A DNA stretch of 64,000 nt from Amycolatopsis nivea (GCF_004522235.1 NZ_SDLT01000003.1:186001-250000); one strand, 5' to 3'; shown: positions 1 through 8,884, numbered from the stretch's first letter. Translations and numbers: made by a program. The notes: generated by a model not told the origin, from the sequence alone.

Positions 1-522
1 TGAGCGGCGGGCCAGGGACCAGCGGCCGTCGGCGGCGAGGACCAGGTTGGCTTTCAGTTCGCCTTCGGTGCCGTCTGCGGTGCGGTAGCGGACGCCGGTG
101 ACTCGGCGGCCTGAGCGGAGCAGGCCGGTCATTTCGGTTTCGAGGCGCAGGGTGAAGGTCGGCTCCTTCTGCGCTGTCTCGGCGAGCAGGTCCAGGAAAT
201 CCCATTGGGGGACCATCGCCACGTACGGGCGGGGGACGTTCAGCAGGGACATGTCGGCGAGGGTCAGCGCGTCGCCGTCGGGGGTGGGGAGTCCGACGGT
301 GGTCACCTTGGTGTGCGGGAGCGCTTCGAATTTCTCGCCCAAGCCCAGTTCGTCCAGGAGCCTGAGGGTGGACGGGTGGACGGTGTCGCCGCGGAAATCG
401 CGGAGGAAGTCTGCGTGCTTTTCCAGCACGGTTACCTCTACGCCTGCTCGGGCCAGCAGCAAACCCGCCACCATGCCTGCCGGTCCGCCGCCGACTATGA
501 CGCAGCCCGTGTGCTCGGTCAT
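1..522 (-). CDS. FAD-dependent monooxygenase, N-terminal part
   Basis: The first 174 codons of a gene that runs off the left edge. The start reads MTEHTGCVIVGGGPAGMVAG, the GxGxxG dinucleotide fold that binds the FAD ADP moiety, followed by an acidic strand end (VTVLEK) and the substrate-side motif FRGDTVHPSTL, all typical of group A (PHBH-fold) flavin hydroxylases and oxidoreductases. The start is the ATG at 522, with a purine-rich GGGAGCTGGGGAAG just upstream. The later GD motif and C-terminal domain lie outside the window, so the substrate cannot be inferred. Confidence 0.85.
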   Translation of the reverse strand, partial: MTEHTGCVIVGGGPAGMVAGLLLARAGVEVTVLEKHADFLRDFRGDTVHPSTLRLLDELGLGEKFEALPHTKVTTVGLPTPDGDALTLADMSLLNVPRPYVAMVPQWDFLDLLAETAQKEPTFTLRLETEMTGLLRSGRRVTGVRYRTADGTEGELKANLVLAADGRWSLARRS

Positions 523-674
523 CTTCCCCAGCTCCCTCTTATTCATCGCCTGTTGAATAACACCGAGGATGCACCTTGGGCGGAGGGCGCGTCAAGTCGG
601 CCGATGGGGTGGGGGTCAGGCGTGGGGTGGGTGTCGGGGAGTGCGGTTGGGGCCGGAGCTGGTGGAGGCTCCGG

Positions 675-905
675 GGCGGGGCGGGGCGGGACGAGGTAGG
701 CGAGGCAAGGCGAGGCGAGGCAAGGAAGACGAGGCAGGCAAGGCGAGGCGCGGCAAGACGAGGCAGGCAGGGCAAGACGAGGCAGGCAGGGCAAGACGAG
801 GCAGGCAGGGCAAGACGAGGCAGGCAAGGCATGGCGAGGAAGGGATGGCGAGGGAGGGATGGCGAGGAAGGCATGGCGAGGAAGGAGAGGGGGCAGGAGA
901 GGGGC
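675..905. repeat. Purine-rich tandem repeat tract
   Basis: The plus strand is almost pure G/A with scattered C. It contains at least four head-to-tail copies of the 19-base unit agacgaggcaggcagggca, starting at 756, 775, 794 and 813, flanked by degenerate versions and then by ggatggcgaggaa-type units up to about 905. Open frames across it are compositional artefacts made of Arg/Gly/Lys. Confidence 0.85.
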
Positions 906-957
906 TGTCTCAGCGGCGATGGGCAGCAATGACGCGGTCGAGAGCATGTTTGCCAAC

Positions 958-1080
958 CGGGGATCGTGATCAGGATCGGCTTTGCCCGCCCGGGATCGTG
1001 GGTGGGATCGGCTTTGCCCGCCGGGGATCGTGGGTGGGGTCGGTTCTGTCCACCGGGGATCGTGGGGCGGGATCGGCGGA
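958..1080. repeat. 32-bp tandem repeat, about four copies
   Basis: The core ggatcgtg recurs at 961, 993, 1025 and 1057, exactly 32 bases apart. Between the cores lies a variable ggtggGATCGGctttgcccgc segment. The copies differ at a few positions. No gene is visible here. Confidence 0.85.
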
Positions 1081-1629
1081 GCGCGGTGTCTTCAGGGAGA
1101 ACGCGGAACTGTCACTGGCCGGTGTCGGCAGCGGAGTTGATGCAGTCCGCGGGAGGCCAGAATGTGGGGAGTTTGCGTAATGGCACGTGGTTCGCGTATG
1201 TGGATCTCCGGCGGGATGACGGGTCGCTGCCATCTGGCCGGAAAGATCACGGCGACGGTATTTCCGGAAAGGATTTCGGGCGGTTAGTTCGGTCGCGGAA
1301 CTTATGCGTGGTTGTTGTTGCTTTGAGGACAGTCACGGCTGAGGGCGGCCGACTTTGTGAGCGGGGAAAGGGTTGTGGCTACAGGGTTTCGCGGCGGAAG
1401 CGGGAGGGGGCAGTGGGCGGGCACCGAGGGGGACCGTTCGGAATTGGTAAGTTTTCGAAGGGGAGCGTGGAGTAAGCGGCTTTCACCTGCTCGGCCCTCT
1501 GGGGCGGTGGTGAACGTCACGGGGCGGACACTTTGTGCACCGGCGGTAGAGCCGGTCAGCGGCAACGGCTCTGGGGTAATCACCTTTTTGGCCGCGTTGC
1601 GAACGCGGCGAGTGCCCTAGCCTCACGGG
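1081..1629. other. Intergenic stretch without recognised gene
   Basis: I see no convincing coding region between the 32-bp repeats and the HAD gene. Short open frames exist on both strands but none has a ribosome-binding site or recognisable protein features. The promoter of the HAD gene presumably lies in the last 100 bases. Confidence 0.4.
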
Positions 1630-2466
1630 GTGGATTTCGCCCCGGCCGCTCTGTCGCGTGCTCGTACTGCCCCGCCGGCCGCTGCCGGTCGCGAACCGTG
1701 GGCTCCTCCTGAGTTGAGTCTGGTTTGCCTCGACATCGATGACACGTTGATCGACTGCACCGCCGCGATCCGGCGTACGTTGCACGCGCTCACTGGGCGC
1801 GACGATCTTTGGCCGTTGTGGGATTTGATCACCGAGGAGCACGTCGCGCTCGTGGTGGCGGGGAAACTCGGTTACGACGTCATGCATCACCGGCGTACTG
1901 AATGTTTCCTCGCCGAGTTGGGGATCTTCGGCGACTCCGCGCAAGTGAGCGCGTTCGAGGCGCGCCGGCGGGAGATTCTGGCTCGGTCCTGGCGGTTGTT
2001 CGACGATGTTCTTCCTTGCCTGGAATGGCTGCGCGCCGCGGGGCTTCAGCTGGCCGCCGTGACGAACGCCTCAGGGGTTCATCAGCGGCAGAAAATCGCG
2101 GAACTCGGGCTGGCGCCGTATTTCGACCACGTCGCGATCGCGGGCGAGGTCGGGGTCGCGAAACCCGATCCGGTGATGTTCCACTCGGTCTGCCTGGCGC
2201 TGGACTGCCCGCCGGAACGCACGGTGCACGTCGGGGACAAGCTCGACACCGACGCGATCGGCGCGTTCGAAGCCGGGCTCGGCGCGGTCTGGCTCGATCG
2301 CGACGGGACCAGTCGCACCGGCGAGCGGGCGCCTGAGGGGGTGCACACCGTGGCGGGGCTCGGCGAGCTTCCTGAGCTGCTGGTTTCGGAGTACGCGACG
2401 GTCGGCGTGCCTGCCCCGCGCGCGGCGGGGACCCCCGCTGCGACCGGCCGCGGCGGGATGTTCTAG
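1630..2466 (+). CDS. HAD-superfamily hydrolase (subfamily IA)
   Basis: A 278-residue protein with the HAD motif I sequence CLDIDDTLID: nucleophile Asp35 and general acid/base Asp37. A helical cap follows (about 50-130), then motif II TNASG, a Lys in VAKPDP, and motif III GDKLDTDAIGAFEAG. Such enzymes are phosphomonoesterases for sugar phosphates, nucleotides or phosphoglycolate; the substrate cannot be read from sequence. The GTG at 1630 gives about 28 residues before the first strand; an in-frame TTG at 1714 would give a more typical length, so the start is uncertain. Stand-alone gene upstream of two tRNA genes. Confidence 0.85.
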   Translation: MDFAPAALSRARTAPPAAAGREPWAPPELSLVCLDIDDTLIDCTAAIRRTLHALTGRDDLWPLWDLITEEHVALVVAGKLGYDVMHHRRTECFLAELGIFGDSAQVSAFEARRREILARSWRLFDDVLPCLEWLRAAGLQLAAVTNASGVHQRQKIAELGLAPYFDHVAIAGEVGVAKPDPVMFHSVCLALDCPPERTVHVGDKLDTDAIGAFEAGLGAVWLDRDGTSRTGERAPEGVHTVAGLGELPELLVSEYATVGVPAPRAAGTPAATGRGGMF

Positions 2467-2515
2467 TATTTCTTCTCGTGCGGCACTGACCTGGGCAACC
2501 GGGAAAGTACCTCAC

Positions 2516-2587
2516 TGGGGTATGGTGTAATTGGCAGCACGACTGGTTCTGGTCCAGTTAGTCTAGGTTCGAGTCCTGGTACCCCAG
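2516..2587 (+). tRNA. tRNA-Gln (CTG anticodon)
   Basis: Full cloverleaf: acceptor TGGGGTA pairs with TACCCCA, anticodon stem ACTGG/CCAGT encloses the loop TTCTGGT (anticodon CTG), and the T arm carries GGTTCGAGTCC. The discriminator is G and CCA is not encoded. It precedes tRNA-Glu on the same strand by about 90 bases, so the two are probably co-transcribed. Confidence 0.95.
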
Positions 2588-2678
2588 CTGCAGAGAGGAC
2601 CCCCTCTCGGAAGTGTGAAAATCGCTTCTGGTAAGTTCTCTCTCGCAAGAAACGCCCCGGAAACGGGGAAGTTCCTAA

Positions 2679-2751
2679 GCCCCCGTCGTCTAGCGGCCTA
2701 GGACGCCGGCCTCTCACGCCGGTAGCGTGGGTTCGAATCCCATCGGGGGTA
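2679..2751 (+). tRNA. tRNA-Glu (CTC anticodon)
   Basis: Acceptor GCCCCCG pairs with CGGGGGT (terminal G-U, as in other actinobacterial tRNA-Glu). Anticodon stem CCGGC/GCCGG encloses CTCTCAC (anticodon CTC), and the T arm has GGGTTCGAATCCC. CCA is not encoded. A strong terminator hairpin follows within six bases. Confidence 0.95.
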
Positions 2752-2756
2752 CAGCC

Positions 2757-2796
2757 AGCCCGGTTGATCGATTAAAGATCAACCGGGCTTTGTTGT
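2757..2796 (+). terminator. Terminator of the tRNA pair
   Basis: A perfect 13-bp stem (AGCCCGGTTGATC with GATCAACCGGGCT) closes a 7-base loop and runs into TTTGTTG. It ends the Gln-Glu tRNA transcript and also sits at the 3' side of the convergent monooxygenase gene. Confidence 0.85.
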
Positions 2797-2826
2797 ATTC
2801 AGCGGGAAAACCCGGGCAATCCACGA

Positions 2827-3882
2827 TCACTCCTGCGCGCCGCCGAACATCGCTGCCGCCGCGCGGCCATTCGCCTGGTTTTCGGTCACATACGGCCGGA
2901 GTTCGGCCTCGTACTTGGCGAAAGCTTCCGGGTACGCCGCGTCCGCCAAGCGCCGGGCCAGCGAACGGGCGCCGAGCAGGGCCTGCGAGGTGCCCATGCC
3001 CGCCGTCGGCGCGGCGCAGTATCCGGCGTCTCCCACCAGGGCGATGCGGCCGGTCGACCAGTGGTCCAGGTGTACCTGAGTGCTCGAGCTGAAGTAGAAA
3101 TCCGCGGCCTCCGACATCGCCTCGAGGAGGCGCGGCGTGTGCCAAGCGTCACCGGCGAAGGCGGCGCGGGTCGCTGCTTCCTGGTCGGCGCGGGGGAGAC
3201 GGTCCAGGGCTCCTGAGGTCGTTCCGAAGGACAGGCTGACCGTCAAGCGGTCGGGGTCCGCTGAGTTGAACAAGTAGACCGCGGTGCCGTCGGCGGTGCG
3301 GAGGAGGCCGCTGTGGTCCAAGTTCAGGAAGTTCGGCATGGTGAAGCCCGCGCCCGAGAGGCCGAGGTGCTGCAGCACTGCTGAGTGCGGGGCGAAGGCC
3401 AGTTGGCGGACCTTCGAGTACACGCCGTCCGCGCCGAAGACCAGGTCGTAGGTCCCCGTGGAGCCGTCGGTCAGTTCGGCGGTCACGGCGGCCTCAGTTT
3501 GCGTCAGCGACGTGATCGAGGTGCCGAAGCGGTACTCGACATGATCGACAGTCAGGGCGTACAGCAGCTCGTTCAGGACGTGCTTGGGCACCTCCAGTTC
3601 GCCGGCGAAAGCTTCGGCGGGCAGCAGGTCTACCTGGGTGCCGTCGCGGTCGACGATGGCCGTGCCGGTCATTTTCGTGTCGTGCCGGCGGACGTCGTCG
3701 AGGATGCCCAGCTCGGCGAGGACATCGAAGGCGGCGCCGCGGAAATCCACGGCGTAACCGGTGTGCCGGAGGGCGGGGGCGCGTTCGACGATCGTCACGC
3801 GGTGGCCGGCGCGGGTGAGCAGCTCGGCGAGGGTGGTGCCGGCGACGCCGGCGCCGGAGATCAGGACGTTCGAGGAGGTCAT
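2827..3882 (-). CDS. FAD-dependent aromatic monooxygenase (TetX/rebeccamycin-type)
   Basis: 351 residues from the ATG at 3882 (an upstream in-frame start at 3900 is less likely). Starts MTSSNVLISGAGVAGTTLAE, the FAD-binding GxGxxG, with acidic VERAP after strand 2. The central DG motif is seen in GADGVYSKVR, and the second FAD motif in ALVGDAGYCAAP. This is the full length for group A flavin hydroxylases acting on aromatic compounds or antibiotics. It is divergent from a TetR regulator across 85 bp packed with operator-like repeats, so it is probably the regulator's target and inducible by its substrate or a related compound. Confidence 0.88.
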   Translation of the reverse strand: MTSSNVLISGAGVAGTTLAELLTRAGHRVTIVERAPALRHTGYAVDFRGAAFDVLAELGILDDVRRHDTKMTGTAIVDRDGTQVDLLPAEAFAGELEVPKHVLNELLYALTVDHVEYRFGTSITSLTQTEAAVTAELTDGSTGTYDLVFGADGVYSKVRQLAFAPHSAVLQHLGLSGAGFTMPNFLNLDHSGLLRTADGTAVYLFNSADPDRLTVSLSFGTTSGALDRLPRADQEAATRAAFAGDAWHTPRLLEAMSEAADFYFSSSTQVHLDHWSTGRIALVGDAGYCAAPTAGMGTSQALLGARSLARRLADAAYPEAFAKYEAELRPYVTENQANGRAAAAMFGGAQE

Positions 3883-3900
3883 GGGAGAGACCGTAGCCAA

Positions 3901-3946
3901 GGTTTGTCCATTTGGTCAAACCGTTTGGATAAACCATCTGGACAAG
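3901..3946. promoter_or_regulatory. TetR operator cluster between divergent genes
   Basis: Contains the inverted pair TTGTCCA (3904-3910) and TGGACAA (3939-3945), and inside it two direct 12-mers TTTGGTCAAACC (3911-3922) and TTTGGATAAACC (3924-3935), 13 bases apart. GGTTTG at 3901 also pairs with CAAACC at 3917. Location in the 85-bp divergent gap and symmetry fit binding of the adjacent TetR protein. Confidence 0.7.
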
Positions 3947-3967
3947 ACTTCGGCTAGGCTGGGCGCC

Positions 3968-4456
3968 ATGGGTAATCGCGAGGATCTGCTGGCCGGGGCG
4001 AAGCACTGCTTGATCGAGCGGGGCTGGGGCAATACGACGGTGCGCGACATCGCGGCCGCGGCGGGGGTCAGTCACGCGGCGATCGGCTACCACTTCGGGT
4101 CGCGGGACGCGTTGCTCACGCAGGCGCTGGTCGCGGCGGTCGACGAGCTGGGCGGTCAGGTCGCGGATTCGTCCTTCGACCTGTCCGAGCAGGGGCTGAG
4201 CCGGCTGATCGACAGTTTCGGCGAGCACCGGGCGCTGTGGGTCGCGCAGTTGGAAGCGCTCGTGCAGGCCGAGCGGTCACCGGACGTGCGCCGGCATCTC
4301 GTGCAGGGGCTGCGGGAGGCGCGCGCCGGGGTCGGCGGGGCGGCGCAGAGCGCGTTGGTGATCGGGCTGATGGTGCAGTGGCTGCTCGACCCGGAGGAGG
4401 CCCCGTCGGCGAAAGAAGTGACCGACGGGATTCGCGCGGTGGCGGCGGAAAGCTAG
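3968..4456 (+). CDS. TetR-family transcriptional regulator
   Basis: 162 residues starting MGNREDLLAGAKHCLIERGW. Helix-turn-helix at about 22-50 (TTVRDIAAAAGVSHAAIGYHFGSRDALL), the standard TetR pattern with a tyrosine before HF. The rest is a short helical ligand domain. The gene is divergent from the flavin monooxygenase and shares its operator region, so it probably represses that gene and itself. Its TAG (4454-4456) overlaps the stop of the convergent MarR gene by two bases. Confidence 0.9.
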   Translation: MGNREDLLAGAKHCLIERGWGNTTVRDIAAAAGVSHAAIGYHFGSRDALLTQALVAAVDELGGQVADSSFDLSEQGLSRLIDSFGEHRALWVAQLEALVQAERSPDVRRHLVQGLREARAGVGGAAQSALVIGLMVQWLLDPEEAPSAKEVTDGIRAVAAES

Positions 4457-4971
4457 ACCCAGACGGCGTCGGCCGGGTTTCCGGCGGGCGGTTCGCCGCC
4501 CGCTTCGGCGAACGCGGTCAGCGCGTCGACCAGGCCGCGGCGGGCCGATTCGGGCATTTTCTCCACGACGGCGGCGATTTCGCGTCGCCGCCGTTGGGTG
4601 ACGACGCGGACGATCCGGTCGCCTTCCTGAGTGAGTTCGATGACGACCTCGCGCCGGGACGACGGGTTGCCCAAACGGGCGACCAGTTCGACGGCGACCA
4701 GCCGGTCGATCATCCGGCTCGCGGTGGACGGCGTGACGCCGAGATGTTCGGCGAGCGCGGCCTGTTTCAGCGGGCCGCGGGAATGCAGCACCACCAGGAG
4801 CCGGAATTGCGGCATCGTGATGAGGTCGCCGACGGAGGCGATGGACCGCGCGGACACCGCGACGAGCAGCCGCGAAGCGGTGAGCACGGCTTCGGTGACC
4901 GCGTCGACGTCGTCGGGTACGTCGGTGCGAGCGGAGATCGGCGCGCGAGACATATGCCCAGTGTGCCGCAT
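4453..4971 (-). CDS. MarR-family transcriptional regulator
   Basis: 172 residues from ATG 4971 (or 166 from ATG 4953; neither has a clear ribosome-binding site). Winged helix at about 60-125: LKQAALAEHLGVTPSTASRMIDRL is the recognition region and NPSSRREVVIELT the wing. Long N- and C-terminal helices form the dimer interface. The gene lies convergent to the TetR gene and downstream of the proVWX terminator. No target can be assigned. Confidence 0.88.
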   Translation of the reverse strand: MRHTGHMSRAPISARTDVPDDVDAVTEAVLTASRLLVAVSARSIASVGDLITMPQFRLLVVLHSRGPLKQAALAEHLGVTPSTASRMIDRLVAVELVARLGNPSSRREVVIELTQEGDRIVRVVTQRRRREIAAVVEKMPESARRGLVDALTAFAEAGGEPPAGNPADAVWV

Positions 4972-5059
4972 CCCGCGGCGGATTCCGCTCGATAACGGTG
5001 CTGGGCAACGAATCAGGGGGAATCGGGCCGTCCCGGCTGCCCGACCGGCGGAAAAAAGA

Positions 5060-5097
5060 AACGACCCCGCGTCCCGGCGAACGGGAGGCGGGGTCGT
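5060..5097 (-). terminator. Terminator of the proVWX operon
   Basis: Stem AACGACCCCGC...GCGGGGTCGTT with an inner TCCCG/CGGGA closes a small loop. Read on the minus strand it is followed by TTTCTTTTTT, a classic rho-independent terminator 13 bases after the proX stop. Confidence 0.9.
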
Positions 5098-5109
5098 TCC
5101 GGAGCCTGC

Positions 5110-6018
5110 TCAGAGACCGGCGAAAGCCTGGTCCACGAACTGCTTGTGCTGATCCGCCCACTGCTTGGCGGCGGTCTTTTCCTGGCCCTTCGGAGCCTTC
5201 TGGATCGCGTCCTCGAGCGAACCGAGGTCCTCGTCCGACATCTTCAGCTTCTTGGCCACGCCGGCGAGCGCCGGGAAGTCCTTCTCGAAGCCCTTGCGGC
5301 CCAGCGCGTGGATCTGCTCGCCCTTGCCCATCGCGCCCTTCGGGTCCTGGAGATCCTTGAGCTGGTAGCGCGAGTACGCCCAGTGCGGGTGCCACAGCGT
5401 CACGACGATCGGCTTCTTAGCCTTGATCGAGCTGTCGAGCGCGGCCAGCATCGCGGTGGTCGACGAGTTCTGCAGGGTCATCGCGCCGTCGAGGCCGTAC
5501 TGCGGGATCGCGTTCTTCTGCACGATGCCCGTCTCGCCCGCGCTCGCCTCGATGCCGGTGATCTTGCCGCCGAACATGCTCGCCTTGTCCTTGAGGTCGG
5601 CGATGCTGTTGACGTCCTTCACGTAGTCCGGAACGGCGAGGTTCAGGGTCGCCTTGTCGTACCAGACGCCGAGGTCTTCGAGCTGGTTCTTGTACTGGTC
5701 CCAGTACTGCTTGTGCGTCGCGGGCAGCCACGAGTCGAGGAACAGGTCGACGTCGCCCTTCGCGAGGCCCGCGTAGATCGGGCCGACGTCGAGCATCTGC
5801 GTCTTGACCTTGTAGCCCTTCTCCTCCAGCACCGCCTGGTACAGGTTGGTGAGGGCGACGTCCTCGTCCCAGTTGATGTAGCCGATGGTGACGCTCTTGG
5901 CTTCCTGGCTGTTGCCCGACTGGGACTCCCGGCCGCCGCACGCCGCGGTGAGGCCGACCAGGGCCGTCACGGCGGCGCCGATGGCGATGATCCGGCCGAA
6001 GCGTTTCGATGTGCGCAC
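5110..6018 (-). CDS. proX: Glycine betaine/proline ABC transporter, substrate-binding lipoprotein
   Basis: 302 residues. The signal peptide ends in a lipobox (LTAAC, Cys about 27), so the mature protein is lipid-anchored outside the membrane. The body is OpuAC/ProX-like: VTIGYINWDEDVALTNLYQ at the start, LDSWLPATHKQYWD and VVTLWHPHWAYSRYQLKDL later, with the Trp-rich segments that form the aromatic cage for quaternary amines. GTG start at 6018 with AAAGGACG upstream. Last gene of the V-W-X operon, 33 bases after the permease; probably used for osmoprotectant uptake. Confidence 0.92.
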   Translation of the reverse strand: MRTSKRFGRIIAIGAAVTALVGLTAACGGRESQSGNSQEAKSVTIGYINWDEDVALTNLYQAVLEEKGYKVKTQMLDVGPIYAGLAKGDVDLFLDSWLPATHKQYWDQYKNQLEDLGVWYDKATLNLAVPDYVKDVNSIADLKDKASMFGGKITGIEASAGETGIVQKNAIPQYGLDGAMTLQNSSTTAMLAALDSSIKAKKPIVVTLWHPHWAYSRYQLKDLQDPKGAMGKGEQIHALGRKGFEKDFPALAGVAKKLKMSDEDLGSLEDAIQKAPKGQEKTAAKQWADQHKQFVDQAFAGL

Positions 6019-6051
6019 TCGTTCGTCCTTTCTCGTTGCGGTGGAGGTGGA

Positions 6052-6936
6052 TCAGGCCGCGTCGGCCCGGCGGAGGGCGCGGCCCACCGCCGAGCGCGCC
6101 CCGAGCGAAGAGGTGAGCCGGTCGAGATAGATCGCCAGCACGACCACGCTGAGACCGGCTTGGAAACCCAAGTCCAGCTTGAGGCTCGTGACCGCGGCGT
6201 ACACCTCGGCGCCGAGTCCCGGAGCGCCGACCATGCCGGAGATCACGACCATCGACAGCGACAGCATGATGATCTGGTTGATCCCGGCCATGATCGACGG
6301 CATCGCGAGCGGGATCTGGATCTCCCGCAGGATCCGCCGCGGCGGCGAGCCGAACGCCTCGCCTGCCTCGACCATTTCCGGGTCGACCTGGCGGATGCCG
6401 AGTTCGGTCAGCCGCACGCCCGGCGGCAGCGAGAACACGACAGTCGCCACCACGCCCGGCACCGCGCCGATCGAGAAGAAGAAGATGACCGGGATCAGGT
6501 ACACGAACGCGGGCAGCGTCTGCATGAAGTCCAGCACCGGCTTCACGATCCGACTCACTGTTTCGTTGCGCGCGGCCGCGATCCCGACCGGCACTGCGAT
6601 CACCACCGCGACCACGCCGGAAATCAGCACCTGCGAAAGGGTCTGCATCGCGGAGGGGAACTCGCGGAGGCTGTCGATGAGCGCGAACCCGATCGCCGAG
6701 CCGAGGCCGAACTTCCAGCCTCGCAGCCACCAGCCGAGCGCCGCGAAGATCACGAGCAGCACGGGCCACGGCACCCAGGTCAGGGCCGAGGAAAGGCCGT
6801 TGATCGCACCGCTGACGACGGTTTCGACGAAATCGAAGAACGGGCCGATGTTGCCCTGCAGCCAGTCGATGATCGCCTTGAACCAGGTGCCGACGGGAAT
6901 CTGCGGCAGATCGCCGAAGAGGACGCTGTCAGACAC
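6052..6936 (-). CDS. proW: Glycine betaine/proline ABC transporter, permease
   Basis: 294 residues with about six membrane segments. Contains the binding-protein-dependent permease EAA-like loop (EMVEAGEAFGSPPRRILREIQIPLAMPSI, near 185), which contacts the ATPase. The GTG start overlaps the end of proV by eight bases and its GGAGGT ribosome-binding site lies inside proV, so translation is probably coupled. Confidence 0.92.
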   Translation of the reverse strand: MSDSVLFGDLPQIPVGTWFKAIIDWLQGNIGPFFDFVETVVSGAINGLSSALTWVPWPVLLVIFAALGWWLRGWKFGLGSAIGFALIDSLREFPSAMQTLSQVLISGVVAVVIAVPVGIAAARNETVSRIVKPVLDFMQTLPAFVYLIPVIFFFSIGAVPGVVATVVFSLPPGVRLTELGIRQVDPEMVEAGEAFGSPPRRILREIQIPLAMPSIMAGINQIIMLSLSMVVISGMVGAPGLGAEVYAAVTSLKLDLGFQAGLSVVVLAIYLDRLTSSLGARSAVGRALRRADAA

Positions 6937-8155
6937 GGGCGTTCACCTCCTGTTCGTCGTTTTCTCCTGAGCTCAGCGCGTTCAGCAGCGCCTCCCGGGT
7001 CACCGCGCCGAGCAGCGCGCCCTCGGCGTCGACCACCGCGAGCGGCGCGGGCGCGGAAGCGGCGTGGCCGAACAGTTCGGCCATCTGGGTTTCCGGGCTG
7101 GTGCGCGCGGCGGAACGGTCGACGAGGCCGGCGATCGTTTCCGTGCCGTTGTCGGCGGCTTCGCTCACCGCGCGCCGGTCGACCGCGCCGGCGAACTTGC
7201 CGTCCTCGGTCACCAGCACGCCGGAGAGTTCGTTCCGGCGCATCGTTTCCAGCGCTTCGGCGACGGTCGTGGCCGGGGTGAACGAGATGTCCGCGGGCGC
7301 CATCACGGCGGACGCGGTGAGCACCCGGGAACGGTCGACATCGCGGACGAACTTCGCGACGTATTCGTCGGCCGGTTCGGTGAGCATCTCCTGCGCGGTC
7401 GCGACCTGCACGATCCGGCCGTCGCGCATCATCGCGATCCGGTCGCCGAGGCGCATGGCCTCGTTGAGGTCGTGCGTGATGAACACGATCGTTTTGCCCA
7501 GCTGCCGCTGCAGCGTCAGGAGCTGGTCCTGCATCTCCTTGCGGATCAACGGGTCCAGCGCGCTGAACGCCTCGTCCATCAGCAGAATCTCGGTGTCCGC
7601 GGCCAGCGCGCGGGCGAGGCCGACGCGCTGGCGCATCCCGCCGGAAAGCTGACCGGGCAACCGGTCCTCCCATCCGGTGAGCCCGACCATCTCGAGTGCT
7701 TCGGCGGTGCGTTCGCGCTGCCGCTCGCGCGGAGCGTTCTGCACGCTCAGCCCGTAGGCGACGTTCTCCGCGACCGTGCGGTGCGGGAACAGCGCGAAGT
7801 GCTGGAACACCATGCTCATCCGCCGCTGGCGCAGCTCGCGCACCTCGCTCGCGGACTTGTCGGTCAGGTCGATGTCGTCGACCAGCACCCGCCCGGAAGT
7901 GGCCGGGAGCAATCCGTTCAGCGTGCGCAGCAGGGTCGACTTGCCCGAACCGGACAGTCCCATCACCACGAAAATTTCGCCGCGCTCCACGGTGAAGGAG
8001 GCGTCGATCACCGCCGCGGTCACGCCGGGCAGCTCCAATTCGGCGCGGTCGGCGCCGTTCTCCAGCTTGCCGACCGCTTCTTCCGCCCGGCGGCCGAACA
8101 CTTTGTACAGCTTCTCCACACGAACTATCGGCACAGTCGTCTCATGTTCTCGCAT
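6929..8155 (-). CDS. proV: Glycine betaine/proline ABC transporter, ATP-binding protein
   Basis: 408 residues from ATG 8155 (MREHETTVPIVRVEKLYKVFG); the open frame extends further upstream without coding character. Walker A GLSGSGKSTLL, Q-loop FQHFALFPHRTVAENVAYG, signature LSGGMRQRVGLARAL, Walker B ILLMDEAFSALD and switch His in FITHD are all present. The C-terminal 120 residues form two CBS domains, which in OpuA-type ATPases sense ionic strength. First gene of the operon; activity is likely gated by osmotic state. Confidence 0.93.
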   Translation of the reverse strand: MREHETTVPIVRVEKLYKVFGRRAEEAVGKLENGADRAELELPGVTAAVIDASFTVERGEIFVVMGLSGSGKSTLLRTLNGLLPATSGRVLVDDIDLTDKSASEVRELRQRRMSMVFQHFALFPHRTVAENVAYGLSVQNAPRERQRERTAEALEMVGLTGWEDRLPGQLSGGMRQRVGLARALAADTEILLMDEAFSALDPLIRKEMQDQLLTLQRQLGKTIVFITHDLNEAMRLGDRIAMMRDGRIVQVATAQEMLTEPADEYVAKFVRDVDRSRVLTASAVMAPADISFTPATTVAEALETMRRNELSGVLVTEDGKFAGAVDRRAVSEAADNGTETIAGLVDRSAARTSPETQMAELFGHAASAPAPLAVVDAEGALLGAVTREALLNALSSGENDEQEVNARV

Positions 8156-8824
8156 TCGGGGTCCTTGCCGGGCGTCATGATTGCATAGACCAACAGTGAT
8201 CGGAGCCGATCGCGCGACCGCTTCACCGATGACGGCCGGTTTTCGTGGCCCGGCACCCACTTTCGCGGGCGCGGTGCGCGCGCCCGCGAGACACCGGTGC
8301 GGCGGCGGGGAAAAGACGGTGTGCGCTGGCGAAACCAGTCCGGATTCGCCGGTTCGCCCGACTGGATTACCGGTGGCGACAGTGCGTGGTTGTCACGTTC
8401 GCATAACAACCCGAAAGTCTGTTGTGGACCTTGCGCGGCCTGGGTGATCGCGGACACCTGGCGGCCACGCATGGTGCCGGGCCGGACACGGCAAGGAAAC
8501 CCCGGAGACCGCTTCGCGCGGGCGTTCGCACTTGCTTGGGGGAACAGGTGATCGACTGGAGGCGGCGGCGAGATGGCCGGTGCGATCGGGAAAACGCAGA
8601 GGCGTTCCCTCGATTTCCTTCGCGCTGCGCGGTTGTGGTGCGGCGGGGACAATGCCCGCCGCTGCGACCCAGCTGTCGCTTCACGGTCCGGGAGAGCCGT
8701 ACGGGCAAGCGTGCCAACGGATCTTGACGGTCGACGCGCTGCTGGGGAATCGGGGTCGTCCGTGCGCCGTTTGCTCCGAATGCCGGAGAGCGCATGCGGC
8801 GCGGGAAAAAAGGGCAGAGATGCG
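8156..8824. other. Intergenic stretch upstream of proV
   Basis: About 670 bases between the start of proV and the hupB1 terminator. Open frames here lack ribosome-binding sites and family features. The proV promoter must lie in the first part; the AT-richer patch around 8390-8412 (ttgtcacgttcgcataaca) is the most promoter-like piece but I cannot define it. Confidence 0.35.
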
Positions 8825-8861
8825 GCAAGCCCCGCCCGGGGAGAAGCCGGGCGGGGCTTGC
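8825..8861 (-). terminator. Terminator of hupB1
   Basis: A perfect 15-bp stem (GCAAGCCCCGCCCGG with CCGGGCGGGGCTTGC) with a 7-base loop lies 24 bases after the hupB1 stop. On the minus strand a TTTTTT run occurs a little further on. Confidence 0.8.
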
Positions 8862-8884
8862 GGTCTGCTTCCGGAGAAGCGGAG

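Noticed and set aside
5146..7281. 711-codon open frame on the plus strand
   Set aside because: Antisense to proX, proW and proV, which have full family motifs, lipobox and operon overlaps. The frame is a GC-rich shadow of His/Arg/Asp-rich composition.
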